Positions 24,573 through 34,637 are shown, numbered from the stretch's first letter. The stretch is 38,829 nt of DNA from RGIG2707 sp045600065 (GCA_045600065.1 JAZRXE010000091.1:1-38829), one strand, 5' to 3'. Translations and numbers: made by a program. Notes: generated from the sequence alone by a model not told the origin.

Positions 24573-27500
24573 TCCATATTGGTGACTTCAGATGTGTCAA
24601 ATGTCGAAAGAACAAGCCCCTCAATGCTCTCGCACCAATCGAACATGTAAGACATGTCCGTGACCTTCGAGGTATCGAAGCCGCTCAGATCCAGCGTGGT
24701 GATCTCAAAGCAGTTGTGGAACATGCGAGACATGTTTGTGACAAGACTCGTGTCAAAGCTGCTCAGATCTATTACCTCTGCGTTGTTTAAAGATGCGAAA
24801 AGTTCTGACGAATCCGGATTCAGGAAGACCTTTTCGTCTTCGCAGTACCAGTAGATTACAGCCGCCGGCGAATCGTACCACAGGCTTATGGACTTTGCGG
24901 ATTCGGGATCGTTTACGTAAATGTAATCTACGCCCGCAGCAGGCGCGGTATCAGATCTCAAAAAGGTCTCAGCATTACCGGCGCGAACTCCCAGCTCAGC
25001 CAGAACATCGTAAACGGAACGGTCGCCCCACAGCGAATAGCTGAGGCTTTCGGGGATCGGTTCATCGATGTCCGGACCGGAGTATTCCTTATAAGTAAAG
25101 AAACCGGGCGCGTCGGGACCGCCGTCTATCCTTGCGTACGCCACGCTGCAATGATCGTTATCGTAGGTTGTGCCCTTTTCTCCCACGAGGTAGAACGTTC
25201 CCCAGAATCCGCCCTGGGACATATCGGGCAAATGGGAAATATCCCACTTGTCGCTGACATATACGGTCTGGATATCGCACATGTAGAACATGCCGTCCAG
25301 ATCGGTCAGAGACGGAGTGGCGAAAGAGCTCAGATCCACTTCTTTGCAGAGAATGTGACCGAACAGCCCCGACATATTCATTACCTTGCGGGTATCCCAG
25401 CCCGTCAGATTCAGTGATTCCAGGCTGTAAGCACGATAAAACATATGGCTGATATTCGTTACGTTCGAAACATCCCAGCCCCTCAGATCCAGGCTCTTAA
25501 ACTGTGTCTCTACGAACATATAGCTCATATCCGTGGCAGACTGTGTTTCGAGCAGAGAAAAATCAGGGTTCTCAAGGGCACACATGTCCGTAAACAGGTG
25601 AGACATATCGGTTACGTGAGAAGTATCAGTACCTCTCATGAATGAGTTTATTACATCATCAGTCGTAGTGTAGTTGCCGTGGCCCGTATCATAATAGCCT
25701 ATGGCACACCTGATATTCGTGAAATTCTCGCCGCTGAAGCTGTTTTCGTCCATGAGCAGCTCTTCAAGGCTTTGAGTGAGGCAGAAGATACGCTCCATGG
25801 ATTCTACCACCTCGGATCTGCAGCCTGTAAAATCTATGCTCCTCAGGTTCGTGCAGCCATAGAACATGCCGTACATCCACGCTGCGGAGGACATGTCGCA
25901 GCCTGCAAAGGAAGCCTCTTCGAGTCCGGTGCAGCCGCTGAAGATTTCCGAGAACACTGTTACTCCGGAGGTGTTGTATATGCTCATATCGGCCTCTTTA
26001 AGGCCGGTATCGCCACTGAACATACACTGCATGGTCTTCACGGTGGACGGAAGCTCGGGCATGCCCAGGTCTATGGTCTCAAGATTGGGGCAATCGCTTA
26101 TAAAATGGAGCAGAGTTTCGCAGCTATCAACCTCGAGTCCGCTCAGGTCAGGTCTGACCAGAGATTTACAGCCGCCGAACATGTCATTCAGCCCCGTAGC
26201 CTTTGACGTATCGAACGCGCTGAGTACGTGCTCAACCACGTCGTCTGTTATGCTTTCCGCATTCCAGAACAGATACTCCATGCTGTTGACGTTTGAAGTA
26301 TCGAAATTGGAAACATCCAGTGTCTTAAGGGCCTTGCAGCCGGAGAACAGACGGCTCAGACCAAGAAGCTTCGGAGTCTTGAAATGGCTCAGATCAAGGC
26401 TCTCCAGCTTGGAGCAGCTCTCAAACATACCGTACATGTATTCGACCTGCGAGGTATCAAAGGAGCTTAGGTTCAGATTTACCAGCTCGCTGCAGGATCT
26501 GAACATATAGCTCATGCTCTTTGCATTTGAGGTATCAAATCCTGACAGATCAAGGGTCTTGAGCTTTTGGCAGTAATCGAACATGTATTCGAAGTTCGTT
26601 ACCCTGCTGCTGTCAAGACCTGCAAGGTCGATGCTCGTCATATAACGGCAGTTGTAGAACAGGCGGCTGGAATCAGACGGCAGGTATACTTTGTCTGCCG
26701 CAGACCACCAGTATGCCTTGTCTGCATCTACCCATAAATATACGCCTTGCTCGGAAACCTCGTCGTCTACTCTGACGGCGCCGGACGGAAGCTCAGCCTC
26801 GGAGCTGATGTCAGCCTTACTGAAGCCGACGACATTATTCATAGATACTTTTTTCCACTTTGCGGCGACTATGGTCGGATCGTCGAAGCTGAATTCCGGA
26901 GCCTCGGTGCTGATGACCATAACCGGGATGGGCCTGTCTGCGGCGTCCGCATCATCCCAGACCTTGGTAACGGTAATAACGCCCTCGTAGGATCTTTCGT
27001 TCAGGAAGGCGTAATATGCCTCGTAGCCCTTACCGGAATAATATTTCCCGAAGGGCTCAAGACCGTCCACGGTACCATCGGGATGCACGGTTATGATATG
27101 CATGGAGTCATCGAGCACGTAATTATCCGGAGCCTTGGTCTCGCGGAGTATGTAGGTGCCGGACTCAATATCCTCAAAGGCCACTGTGCCTGTATCGGAG
27201 CTGACTGCGGTCATGTCAACCAGAGCACCTGTATCTGAGGTGCCCTTCAGCGTAAACTCCGCGCCCGCCAGCAGCCTGGATGTATCCTCGGCATCGAGCT
27301 TTTTTATGAGAAGATCGTGATAGGGTTCGTTGTAGAGCTCGTAGCGACCCGTAATATCGGTCTGCGCGCCTGCAACGTACACTAATCCCGTTGCATCGCA
27401 GATGACCTTCCAGGTGTCTGCAGAGGTGATGTATCCGTCTGCGGAGCCCATTTCGGACAGCGTATAGGTACCCATCTCCACGTTGGAGAAGACCACTGTG

Positions 27501-30500
27501 CCGCCTCCGTCGGAAACTGCCACCATGGACACGGGATTGCCGTAATCCGAGGTGCCCTCCAGCTTGAATACAGCGTTTTCAAGGTATTTTTCAGCTGTGC
27601 TGAAGTCTATATAGCCCTTCTTTATGATGCTGATGTCTCCGTGGATACGGGGCTCGTTTTCTATGGTGTAATCCCCGGTCAGAGCTTCTCCGTTGATGTA
27701 AACGTCTCCGGAATTGTCGATGACGACGCTCCAGATGCCCTTGTTGAGCAGATAATCATCTGTGAACTCGGTCTCTGCCAGCTTGTAGGAGCCCTTTTCC
27801 ACATGCTCGAACAGAATGCTTCCGGAGGAGTTGGTGACGCATGTAAGATCCACTGCATTGCCGTAATCCGAGGTGCCTGTCAGCTTAAAGGTGACGCCCT
27901 CTACCGGGGTAATGCCGTCTCTGGTGCTGACCTTGGTCATGGCAACATCGGCAACGATCAGATACTGCAGCGTGGTGTAATCCTGATGGATGAGCTCAGG
28001 TCCTATGCGCTGGTTCAACTCGTTGATGATCACATGATCGAGATATATGTTGTTATATGTATACAGATTGTCGGGATCGGGTATATCCGAGGTCTTTGGC
28101 GAACGCAGGAACACCGTGAACACCGCAGAGCCGCCCTTGGGCATCACATAATCGCTGCCGTCTGCAGCCTTTCGCATGTCAACCGCAATGGCAGTAACAT
28201 CGGACAGCTCTCCCGTGTATGCAGAGGCCTTTACCCATGTGGGGGCTTTCAGCTCCTTGTTTGCTGCAATATCAAGACCCTCCGCGGTGGAATACCATAC
28301 CACGGGGTCCATTCCCATATCTCTGAGGCTGCTCAGATCTACTGAGCGGAGCTCGCCGTGCCAGCCGGATACAGCGCCGGCCCTTTTTCCCGCCTTGACG
28401 CTGTAATTTTCCAGTGAATCATAGGCTACAAGCTCCGTAGCCTGCTCTGTAGTATCCGTGGCGAAACGGATCTTGTATGAATAGTCCGAATCGGGATATA
28501 CATAGCCCGTGGATGCGTAATCGCTATCGGAGCCCTTTACGCGCTTGTACAGGCCCAGGGAACCGCTGGTAACGGGGGTGGGCTCAAACAGACGCTCGCT
28601 GTAGAGGAATCTGTCGGCGTCAGTCTCCAGATCCAGGTCGAACATTATATCCTTAAAGGTCAGCTCGCCGCCCGTATCGGGAAGTCCTTCGCCGATGCTG
28701 GTATTTCCGCTTTCGTAGGCAACGCTGTTGAGCAGCAGCTTGCCGTAGTCATAGAGCGAATCCCAGGAATGTACGCTGCCGTACTCGAAGCTGAACTTTT
28801 CTCCGGGTACGTCAAAGATCACGCACAGCAGGGTTCTGCCTGTGTCGTTGTAATTCTCTACTACAAAATTACGGTAGCTTCCGTAGGGCTGTTCGATGTC
28901 ATCAACGTAGGCCTTGACGGAGTTTGCCAGATAAGAGGAACCGACAGGCAGCAGATCGTAGAAGGTGCCTCCGTTCTGGAGGACGAACTTGCGGCTGCCG
29001 TCATAATCGTAATAATCCTCGCTGGCATTTACTGTCCAGTTGGCGATCAGCTTTCTGTTGACCTTGTCGTTGCTGTAGCTGAGAATCCTCTTTCCGATGT
29101 GGCCCTTGCGCTCCATGCCTATGATGTAGTCAAAGGCGCTGCTCTTGAAGCTTGCCACCTCAGGGCCTTCGGCAAAGCCGACGGACGGGTCGCCGCTCTT
29201 GCTGTAGAACACAGTCTCTATGCTGTTCTTGAGCTTGATCTTCTTAAGACCGTCAATCTCGGACAGCACATCTGCGGAGCGCTTCAGGTTGATATAGGGA
29301 TTTGCGACTACATCAAGATAGTAGTCGGCAGAGCTTGTCTTGACCTGGTAACCGGTGACTCCGGGCCTGAAGAACAGAGTGTTTTCTGAGGAGTTCAAAA
29401 CAAGGCTGCTGTCGATATTGCTGAACCTGTTTGTTACAGGATCAAAATCCGCGGCCTTTTCGAATACCCCGCTGCAGTCCCTTTCGGCAGTGATCTCAAC
29501 CGAACCGCCCCTGCTGCTGACAGGATCTATGGTGTAGGTCATGGAGTCCGGATCGTAGACTGCCTTCGAAGTGTAGAGATACAGATCTATCTTGCCGAAT
29601 TCGTAGTCATCCTTGCCGAGAGGCTCGGTGTCATCCAGCAGGTAGACCTTGTTATCGGTCATTACCACATCCATGGGGACCATTCCGTAGGCATAGGGAT
29701 CTGCATAATCAAAGCCATCCACTATACCGTCGGGAGTGCCGTCGGGGCCTGTGGAATCACCCACGGTCCAGGGATAAAGATGGCCGTAGGCAACTGCGCA
29801 ATACTTTATATCATCTATGCTTTCTATTCCGCTGTCGGCCTCGCCGCGCTGCAGAAGATCGAGGGTGTATGCCCGGATATAGTCGGAATTGCGAACCCAT
29901 CTGTCCTGGGCGTCGCGGCCCTCCTTGTAGGAATACAGATGCCCGGAAGGATATACAAAATGAGGCTCCTCGTAGGTATAGCTCAGGCTGCTGACTGCCT
30001 TTGTGGGAGCATCGACCTGGTCTGCAGGTGTCACTATGGCGTTCACAACGTCGGTAACGGTATAGCACCTGGGGTCATGGATCAGATCAGCCTCGATGAT
30101 GGCATCGTAGGTGCTTTTCTTGTGCCTCGTTATGACGTAGTCCGTGCGCTCCATATTGAGCTCGTTCTCGTGGAGGCTTTCGTCGTATTCGTCGATGTAA
30201 ACGGTATTATTCATTGTGTACTGAGAACCGTTTTCGTGCATCTGGTAGCCGGCTACCTCGCCATCTTCCACGTCGAATACGTCATCCAGCGTAAAATAGA
30301 AGGGCTGGGTCGGCTTTCTGATCTCGCTGTTCACCATCCAGTGCAGATAGTAATAATCGTCGGCATCGTCAGGCTTGGGGCCCCATGCATGGTCCCAGCT
30401 CGAGTAAAGTCCCTCGTATTGAAAGAGCTCCGTCCTTATGACAGAGGCTGTTGTATCGATATATACAGGGGCTGCCTGGGCGCTCGCCTTTTTGGTGACA

Positions 30501-31084
30501 CTGCCCTGGCTGATCCTGATGCTTGCCTTGAATTCGTCAGAGCCGCCCTTGGGATGTACTCCGCCCGCGTAGCCGTAATCCGCGTATTCGAAGGTCTTTT
30601 CGGCAGTAAGATATCCGGTGTCGATAAAGCCTGCGGTACCTGCAGGCATCGTGACCCTGTTTGTGATCACGATCTCATCGCCCTCGACATGATAAGAGAA
30701 TTCGTTATCCTCGGTGAGCCCTTCGGCATCATCCTCAGGCACGGACGTTTCGTAGACATCGGAATATGCGCCGTCTCTGTTAAGCAGCATCCTTACAGGT
30801 ACTCTGATCTCTATCTCTCCGGGCGCAAAGTCATAGGTGCCCGACAGATTGTAGTTCACCCTGTAAACAAATGTATGCCCTGAGTCCGAGCTGTTAGCCG
30901 TCCACACATAATCTCCGTCGGCATTTAGCGTGGCTCCTGCCGAGACAGAGGCTGTAAACTTATTGATCTCCACATAGCTGTCATCGCCACTGTAAGCAAA
31001 TGCAGGAATAATACTCTCTGCAATCAGCATTACGATCAGAAGCAGCGATAAAGCCCGGTGGCTGTTCCTTTTAAACATTTTCAT
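24518..31084 (-). CDS. 5' part of a giant secreted surface protein: signal peptide, SpaA repeats, BspA-type LRRs (frameshifted at its 3' end)
   Basis: The 2188-aa frame starts with a signal peptide ending near PAFA (about residue 31). A roughly 1000-residue N-terminal region with several beta-rich segments follows; I recognise no single family. Three SpaA-like domains come next from about 1050 to 1370 (each with VTFKLTG.., then Y.L.E...). LRR block one spans about 1475-1960 and ends in an LVGEKGT...ARIDG..PGFF cap. A second block starts near 2090 and runs into the next frame. AAAGGA lies before the ATG, with the promoter at 31120-31148. Adhesion or host contact is the usual role of such proteins. 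As read, this product would be secreted without a wall anchor. Confidence 0.85.
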   Translation of the reverse strand: MKMFKRNSHRALSLLLIVMLIAESIIPAFAYSGDDSYVEINKFTASVSAGATLNADGDYVWTANSSDSGHTFVYRVNYNLSGTYDFAPGEIEIRVPVRMLLNRDGAYSDVYETSVPEDDAEGLTEDNEFSYHVEGDEIVITNRVTMPAGTAGFIDTGYLTAEKTFEYADYGYAGGVHPKGGSDEFKASIRISQGSVTKKASAQAAPVYIDTTASVIRTELFQYEGLYSSWDHAWGPKPDDADDYYYLHWMVNSEIRKPTQPFYFTLDDVFDVEDGEVAGYQMHENGSQYTMNNTVYIDEYDESLHENELNMERTDYVITRHKKSTYDAIIEADLIHDPRCYTVTDVVNAIVTPADQVDAPTKAVSSLSYTYEEPHFVYPSGHLYSYKEGRDAQDRWVRNSDYIRAYTLDLLQRGEADSGIESIDDIKYCAVAYGHLYPWTVGDSTGPDGTPDGIVDGFDYADPYAYGMVPMDVVMTDNKVYLLDDTEPLGKDDYEFGKIDLYLYTSKAVYDPDSMTYTIDPVSSRGGSVEITAERDCSGVFEKAADFDPVTNRFSNIDSSLVLNSSENTLFFRPGVTGYQVKTSSADYYLDVVANPYINLKRSADVLSEIDGLKKIKLKNSIETVFYSKSGDPSVGFAEGPEVASFKSSAFDYIIGMERKGHIGKRILSYSNDKVNRKLIANWTVNASEDYYDYDGSRKFVLQNGGTFYDLLPVGSSYLANSVKAYVDDIEQPYGSYRNFVVENYNDTGRTLLCVIFDVPGEKFSFEYGSVHSWDSLYDYGKLLLNSVAYESGNTSIGEGLPDTGGELTFKDIMFDLDLETDADRFLYSERLFEPTPVTSGSLGLYKRVKGSDSDYASTGYVYPDSDYSYKIRFATDTTEQATELVAYDSLENYSVKAGKRAGAVSGWHGELRSVDLSSLRDMGMDPVVWYSTAEGLDIAANKELKAPTWVKASAYTGELSDVTAIAVDMRKAADGSDYVMPKGGSAVFTVFLRSPKTSDIPDPDNLYTYNNIYLDHVIINELNQRIGPELIHQDYTTLQYLIVADVAMTKVSTRDGITPVEGVTFKLTGTSDYGNAVDLTCVTNSSGSILFEHVEKGSYKLAETEFTDDYLLNKGIWSVVIDNSGDVYINGEALTGDYTIENEPRIHGDISIIKKGYIDFSTAEKYLENAVFKLEGTSDYGNPVSMVAVSDGGGTVVFSNVEMGTYTLSEMGSADGYITSADTWKVICDATGLVYVAGAQTDITGRYELYNEPYHDLLIKKLDAEDTSRLLAGAEFTLKGTSDTGALVDMTAVSSDTGTVAFEDIESGTYILRETKAPDNYVLDDSMHIITVHPDGTVDGLEPFGKYYSGKGYEAYYAFLNERSYEGVITVTKVWDDADAADRPIPVMVISTEAPEFSFDDPTIVAAKWKKVSMNNVVGFSKADISSEAELPSGAVRVDDEVSEQGVYLWVDADKAYWWSAADKVYLPSDSSRLFYNCRYMTSIDLAGLDSSRVTNFEYMFDYCQKLKTLDLSGFDTSNAKSMSYMFRSCSELVNLNLSSFDTSQVEYMYGMFESCSKLESLDLSHFKTPKLLGLSRLFSGCKALKTLDVSNFDTSNVNSMEYLFWNAESITDDVVEHVLSAFDTSKATGLNDMFGGCKSLVRPDLSGLEVDSCETLLHFISDCPNLETIDLGMPELPSTVKTMQCMFSGDTGLKEADMSIYNTSGVTVFSEIFSGCTGLEEASFAGCDMSSAAWMYGMFYGCTNLRSIDFTGCRSEVVESMERIFCLTQSLEELLMDENSFSGENFTNIRCAIGYYDTGHGNYTTTDDVINSFMRGTDTSHVTDMSHLFTDMCALENPDFSLLETQSATDMSYMFVETQFKSLDLRGWDVSNVTNISHMFYRAYSLESLNLTGWDTRKVMNMSGLFGHILCKEVDLSSFATPSLTDLDGMFYMCDIQTVYVSDKWDISHLPDMSQGGFWGTFYLVGEKGTTYDNDHCSVAYARIDGGPDAPGFFTYKEYSGPDIDEPIPESLSYSLWGDRSVYDVLAELGVRAGNAETFLRSDTAPAAGVDYIYVNDPESAKSISLWYDSPAAVIYWYCEDEKVFLNPDSSELFASLNNAEVIDLSSFDTSLVTNMSRMFHNCFEITTLDLSGFDTSKVTDMSYMFDWCESIEGLVLSTFDTSEVTNMECMFDGLAIIPKTLRFWI

Positions 31085-31119
31085 ATATTAATTCCTTTCA
31101 ATCATACCCTTAATAAATA

Positions 31120-31148
31120 AGTATACGCCGAAAAAACAACTTTGAAAA
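31120..31148 (-). promoter_or_regulatory. Promoter of the surface-protein gene
   Basis: TATACT (31125-31120) lies 17 bp downstream of TTTTCA (31148-31143) on the minus strand, with AAAGGA before the ATG. Confidence 0.55.
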
Positions 31149-31170
31149 GGCAAAAAGACAGGGAAGACAT

Positions 31171-31270
31171 AGAACACAAGGGGAACACAAGGGGAACACA
31201 AGGGGACGGTTCTCTTGTGTTCTGACTAAGAACACAGGGGGAACACAGGGGGACGGTTCTCTTGTGTTCT
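31171..31270. repeat. REP-like hairpin repeats, forward copies with tandem GAACACAAGGG
   Basis: GGGGACGGTTCT occurs at 31202 and 31249, each in an arm pair such as GAACACAAG...CTTGTGTTC. Upstream GAACACAAGGG is repeated three times in tandem (about 31172-31204). The rest of 31271-31450 has no gene; a hairpin TGGATGT/ACATCCA lies at about 31389-31420. Confidence 0.9.
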
Positions 31271-31453
31271 GACTTAGTAGGACCGCTCTGCTGCCATAAA
31301 AAGGAGTTCGCTTCATTTACAGTATTTGCAGCTGAGATATATAGCTACATAGGCTACTGCAACAACGAGAATCCAATCCAAAATAAAATGGATGTCCCTC
31401 TATATTCAGAGAAACATCCATCTGAAAAATCAATTTCTACAGGGTCCAAAAAA

Positions 31454-31495
31454 CCGGGTACACATCAATGCGAGTACTTGGGCCTTCTTTTTTGG
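31454..31495 (+). terminator. Hairpin with T-tract, second copy of the composite repeat element
   Basis: CCGGGTAC (31454-31461) pairs with GTACTTGG (31474-31481), using two G-T pairs, and is followed by TTCTTTTTT. Both neighbouring genes are on the other strand, where two of the eight pairs fail. The hairpin plus its GAGAT...TATTT...TGCAC flank matches the element at 20 kb, so it is more likely a mobile element piece than a gene-specific terminator. Confidence 0.6.
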
Positions 31496-31520
31496 AGATT
31501 TCATATTTAAAATGCACGCA

Positions 31521-31614
31521 GGAACCGTCCCCCTGTGTCGTATTTATAGTGCACAAGAGAACCGTCCCCCTGTGTCGTATTTATAGTGCACAAGAGAACC
31601 GTCCCCTTGTGTTC
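31521..31614. repeat. REP-like hairpin repeats, three reverse copies with 37-bp period
   Basis: GAACCGTCCCC starts at 31522, 31559 and 31596. The copies are joined by TATTTATAGTGCACAAGA. Confidence 0.9.
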
Positions 31615-31627
31615 CGATTCCCAGTGT

Positions 31628-32689
31628 TTATTCGAAGCTGTAGCTTCCGAAGCTGGGGGCGCTGATGCATATGTAGCTGTTGCCCCTGGCAAGCTTCAGT
31701 GGCTGGCCGTTTTCCAGTGTGTAACTGTAGGGCGTGGTGGCCGAGGCTTTATACCAGGTGATTGGCACCTGAATTCCCCCGCAGAAATAGCTGCCCTTGC
31801 CGCTGCCTGTGAGCTTGCCCGTAAGTCTTCCGGCTTCGTCTCCGCTGATAAGGCCCATGGAGGCCTCCAGAACCAGAACATTGCGCACTGCAAGCTGGGC
31901 GCCGTCATGACCGTTGTCAGTCATGGCCTTGCCGTATTCACTTACCAGATACTTGCCCTGAGAGGCATCGTATTCGAAGCTTGTGATCTTGCTCTTGGAA
32001 AATGTCACCTTGATTGCCCCGGCGGTGGCACCCTCAGTCATGGGCTCGTCGGTAAACTCCAGCACATTCCGGTAGGCCTCGCCAAGCTCCGTGCGGTAAT
32101 TGTGATCGGCAATATAGTTGTCCATTTTAGTGCAGTCTATCATAAGGCTGTGCTCGTAGCCCATGCTCTTTTTCCGCTGGGCGTCGCGGTAAAAGAAATC
32201 CGCGCTGCCTCGTACTCCGTCCAGATGGTCCATCCCGCGCTTACTCATCTGGGAATACGCATCCTCGCTGCCGCCTGCATGGATGTAAATGGCATCGTAG
32301 CCCTGGGCTATATCAAGATAATATGGCCTGGAGCTGCGAATGCTGCCTATTACCCCGGTGTCTGAAACATCCTGAAAGATGCCCATAAGACGGGTTATGC
32401 CGCCCTCCACAAGGACCTCGTAAATGATGTCGGCATCGCAGATACCGACCTGGGGCGTGGCGGTTTTGATATTGTTTATCATAATGGCATAGGGCCTTAC
32501 AGCGCTCAGATCCTCTTCGATCTCCAGCCCCGTGTACTGATTGTAAATGGGGTCGGGCTCGGGTTCGGGATCAGGCTCGATCACGGGCTTACTCCCGATG
32601 TTTCCGTCGTCAATCTCTTTATTTTCGCCGCAGGCGCAAAGACCGAGCAGCATTATTATTGCAAGCAGAAGTGATATTATGCGTTTCAT
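31628..32689 (-). CDS. DUF3048 lipoprotein (YerB type)
   Basis: The protein (353 aa) starts with a lipoprotein signal, MKRIISLLLAIIMLLGLCAC, whose last Cys is the likely lipidation site. A Pro/Glu/Asp linker follows, then the DUF3048 domain: RPYAIMINN, QVGICDADIIYEVLVEGGIT, GSIRSSRPYYLDIA and DNGHDGAQL-type segments. Members are extracytoplasmic lipoproteins of unknown biochemical role. No strong ribosome binding site or promoter is seen before the ATG, and the terminator of the upstream gene lies only 27 bp away. The 3' side runs into the REP-like repeats. Confidence 0.9.
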   Translation of the reverse strand: MKRIISLLLAIIMLLGLCACGENKEIDDGNIGSKPVIEPDPEPEPDPIYNQYTGLEIEEDLSAVRPYAIMINNIKTATPQVGICDADIIYEVLVEGGITRLMGIFQDVSDTGVIGSIRSSRPYYLDIAQGYDAIYIHAGGSEDAYSQMSKRGMDHLDGVRGSADFFYRDAQRKKSMGYEHSLMIDCTKMDNYIADHNYRTELGEAYRNVLEFTDEPMTEGATAGAIKVTFSKSKITSFEYDASQGKYLVSEYGKAMTDNGHDGAQLAVRNVLVLEASMGLISGDEAGRLTGKLTGSGKGSYFCGGIQVPITWYKASATTPYSYTLENGQPLKLARGNSYICISAPSFGSYSFE

Positions 32690-32715
32690 TATTACAGCTT
32701 TCTGATGATTACCTG

Positions 32716-32743
32716 AAAACGGGCCGCCCGGCTGGCGGCCCGC
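32716..32743 (-). terminator. Rho-independent terminator of the beta-helix lipoprotein gene
   Basis: Minus-strand CGGGCCGCC pairs with GGCGGCCCG and is followed by TTTT, 16 bp after the stop codon. Confidence 0.85.
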
Positions 32744-32758
32744 AGACTCGATCGTTGT

Positions 32759-34504
32759 TTATTCCTCGTAGTCCCAGATGTAGATGCCGTTATCGTAGTA
32801 TTCGTCGGCAGCTACAGACAGCAGGGCGGCATTGTCGAATGTGCAGTTGGACAGGGAAACATAGCTCTGCGCATTTGTAAAGAACATATCTCCGTCAAGG
32901 TCTCTGAAATCGCAGTGCTCAAAGTACACGGTGCTGTTGAAAATATCGAACATGCTGTATTCGCGGCAGTCGCGGAAGAAGCTGTCGTTGAAACTCACGC
33001 TGTAGCTTCCGAAAATTTCGGCGCAGCCGTAGGAGCAGTCATGGATCACGCAGCCGTTGACATTGATGATATTGCAGTCGTGCAGGGACAGTCCGTAGGC
33101 TCCGCAGCCGTAAAGATCGCATTTTTCGGCAGTGCAGTCAACGCAGTCCGTAAAGCAGAGCACGCTGCCGCTGCATGTGCCCTGTTCGGGGGTGTGACCC
33201 ATTATCACGTCGCTTACGGTGATCTCCGAGCAGTTTCTGAAGTGGAGGACCATGGCATATCTGGGCTCGCAGACTATTTCAGCCGGGTTTTCGGGATCCT
33301 GCGACTTAATGCTCATGCGGTTATAGCCGCAGAGCATGGCCTCCGGCTCCATGCCCCAGCCGTTGTCATACACGCCGGGCTCCAGGGATTCATAGTCTGT
33401 TTCTTCGTCATAGCCTGCATTGCAGTCCTTGACCTTGCCGCTGTTGAGCATCCAGTCGGTGACATTGTACTGACCGGGCTTGAGAAGTATACGCTTGTTG
33501 TCTCCGAGAGCGTCCATAAGCTCGTCTACACTGCCTACCGTCACCTCGGTGATGGGAGGACGGCCTATCTCCTGATCCAGGACTATCCACTGGGGTTCCA
33601 GTGATTCATCATCGAACATATCCTCGGTAAAGCCCGCATCCTCCATGGCCTTAGTGCAGATCGCGCTCATCTCTTCCAGGCTTACATACTCTGTGCCGGA
33701 CTCCTCGAAGAGCTGTCTGCAGAGAGCGTCCAGGGCCTCGTCTTCAGTGAAAAGCTCATAGGTGAAGATCCTGTCGTTGTAGTAGGACATGTAATCCTCT
33801 TCGTTACCCTCGAAATCGCCCACTATGACAGAGCTCAGAACCGCATCCTGGACCTCGTCGTAATGCTCGGATGCAAGCTGGCGCACTCCGCCCATCTCGC
33901 CGAGAAAACCGCCCAGATTGTATTCGTTGAAGGCCGAGTAGATGGTACGAGGCTTGCACTGAGCATCCAGAGCTATATAGCTCCAGGCATTCTCCAGAGC
34001 ACTGATGCTTCCGCCCTCATAGAACAGTCCCAGGCTGTTCGCCAGCTCTGCATATACGCGGTATACGCTTTCGTTAAAATAACATATACGAAGCTGACCG
34101 TCGATATTCTTGATCACATAATGCTCTTCTATGGCGCCCCACATTTCGTTCATGGCACTGATGCGCACATCAATCTCAGGGATACCATCCTGACCGCAGT
34201 CGATAACGCAGTATTCGGAATCCATGTAAATGTCCTCATCTTCCCAGTTGGCCCGCATGGAATCAAGTATTCTGTCGTAGAATTCTTCCTTGGTATAGGC
34301 CTTGCCGGCCTCGAAGACCTCCCGGGCGCCGTCTTCGTCATAATATATGCAGCTCAGATCATCTGCAGCCATGACGGTGCCTTTGCCTGCAAGAAAATCG
34401 TCATAAAGATCCCGGTCGCTCTTTGCGGACTGCTCGCCGCAGGCGCAAAGCCCAAGTACCATGATCAGACAAAGCATTGCCGATAATAGTTTCTTCATTT
34501 TCAA
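32759..34504 (-). CDS. Lipoprotein with Cys-rich right-handed parallel beta-helix
   Basis: This 581-aa protein has a lipoprotein signal (LIMVLGLCACG), an N-terminal region with a calcium-loop-like DCGQDGIPEID, and helical middle parts. From about residue 330 there is a repetitive region in the pattern of right-handed parallel beta-helices (PbH1): short strands such as VLHFRNCSEITVSDVIM, NIINVNGCVIHDC, and TVYFEHCDFRDLDG. About fifteen cysteines fall in it, many at similar turn positions. Beta-helix proteins usually bind or cleave polysaccharide, but no catalytic residues can be named. GAGGT precedes the ATG. It ends at its own terminator. Confidence 0.75.
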   Translation of the reverse strand: MKMKKLLSAMLCLIMVLGLCACGEQSAKSDRDLYDDFLAGKGTVMAADDLSCIYYDEDGAREVFEAGKAYTKEEFYDRILDSMRANWEDEDIYMDSEYCVIDCGQDGIPEIDVRISAMNEMWGAIEEHYVIKNIDGQLRICYFNESVYRVYAELANSLGLFYEGGSISALENAWSYIALDAQCKPRTIYSAFNEYNLGGFLGEMGGVRQLASEHYDEVQDAVLSSVIVGDFEGNEEDYMSYYNDRIFTYELFTEDEALDALCRQLFEESGTEYVSLEEMSAICTKAMEDAGFTEDMFDDESLEPQWIVLDQEIGRPPITEVTVGSVDELMDALGDNKRILLKPGQYNVTDWMLNSGKVKDCNAGYDEETDYESLEPGVYDNGWGMEPEAMLCGYNRMSIKSQDPENPAEIVCEPRYAMVLHFRNCSEITVSDVIMGHTPEQGTCSGSVLCFTDCVDCTAEKCDLYGCGAYGLSLHDCNIINVNGCVIHDCSYGCAEIFGSYSVSFNDSFFRDCREYSMFDIFNSTVYFEHCDFRDLDGDMFFTNAQSYVSLSNCTFDNAALLSVAADEYYDNGIYIWDYEE

Positions 34505-34637
34505 TACCTCTTTTATAATAATGCAACCTGTATTCGCGGGAATTACTCCCGGTAATGCAGGAACAAAAACCTGATCTCAGCCCCACGGACCCGGTAATGC
34601 TTTGCCCTGAGGCGGTTTTCCGCATCCTTCCGGCTGC

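Noticed and set aside
31454..31495. Dedicated terminator of the DUF3048 gene
   Set aside because: The stem is stable only on the plus strand, opposite to that gene, and is shared with the repeat element at 20 kb. It may still slow minus-strand transcription.
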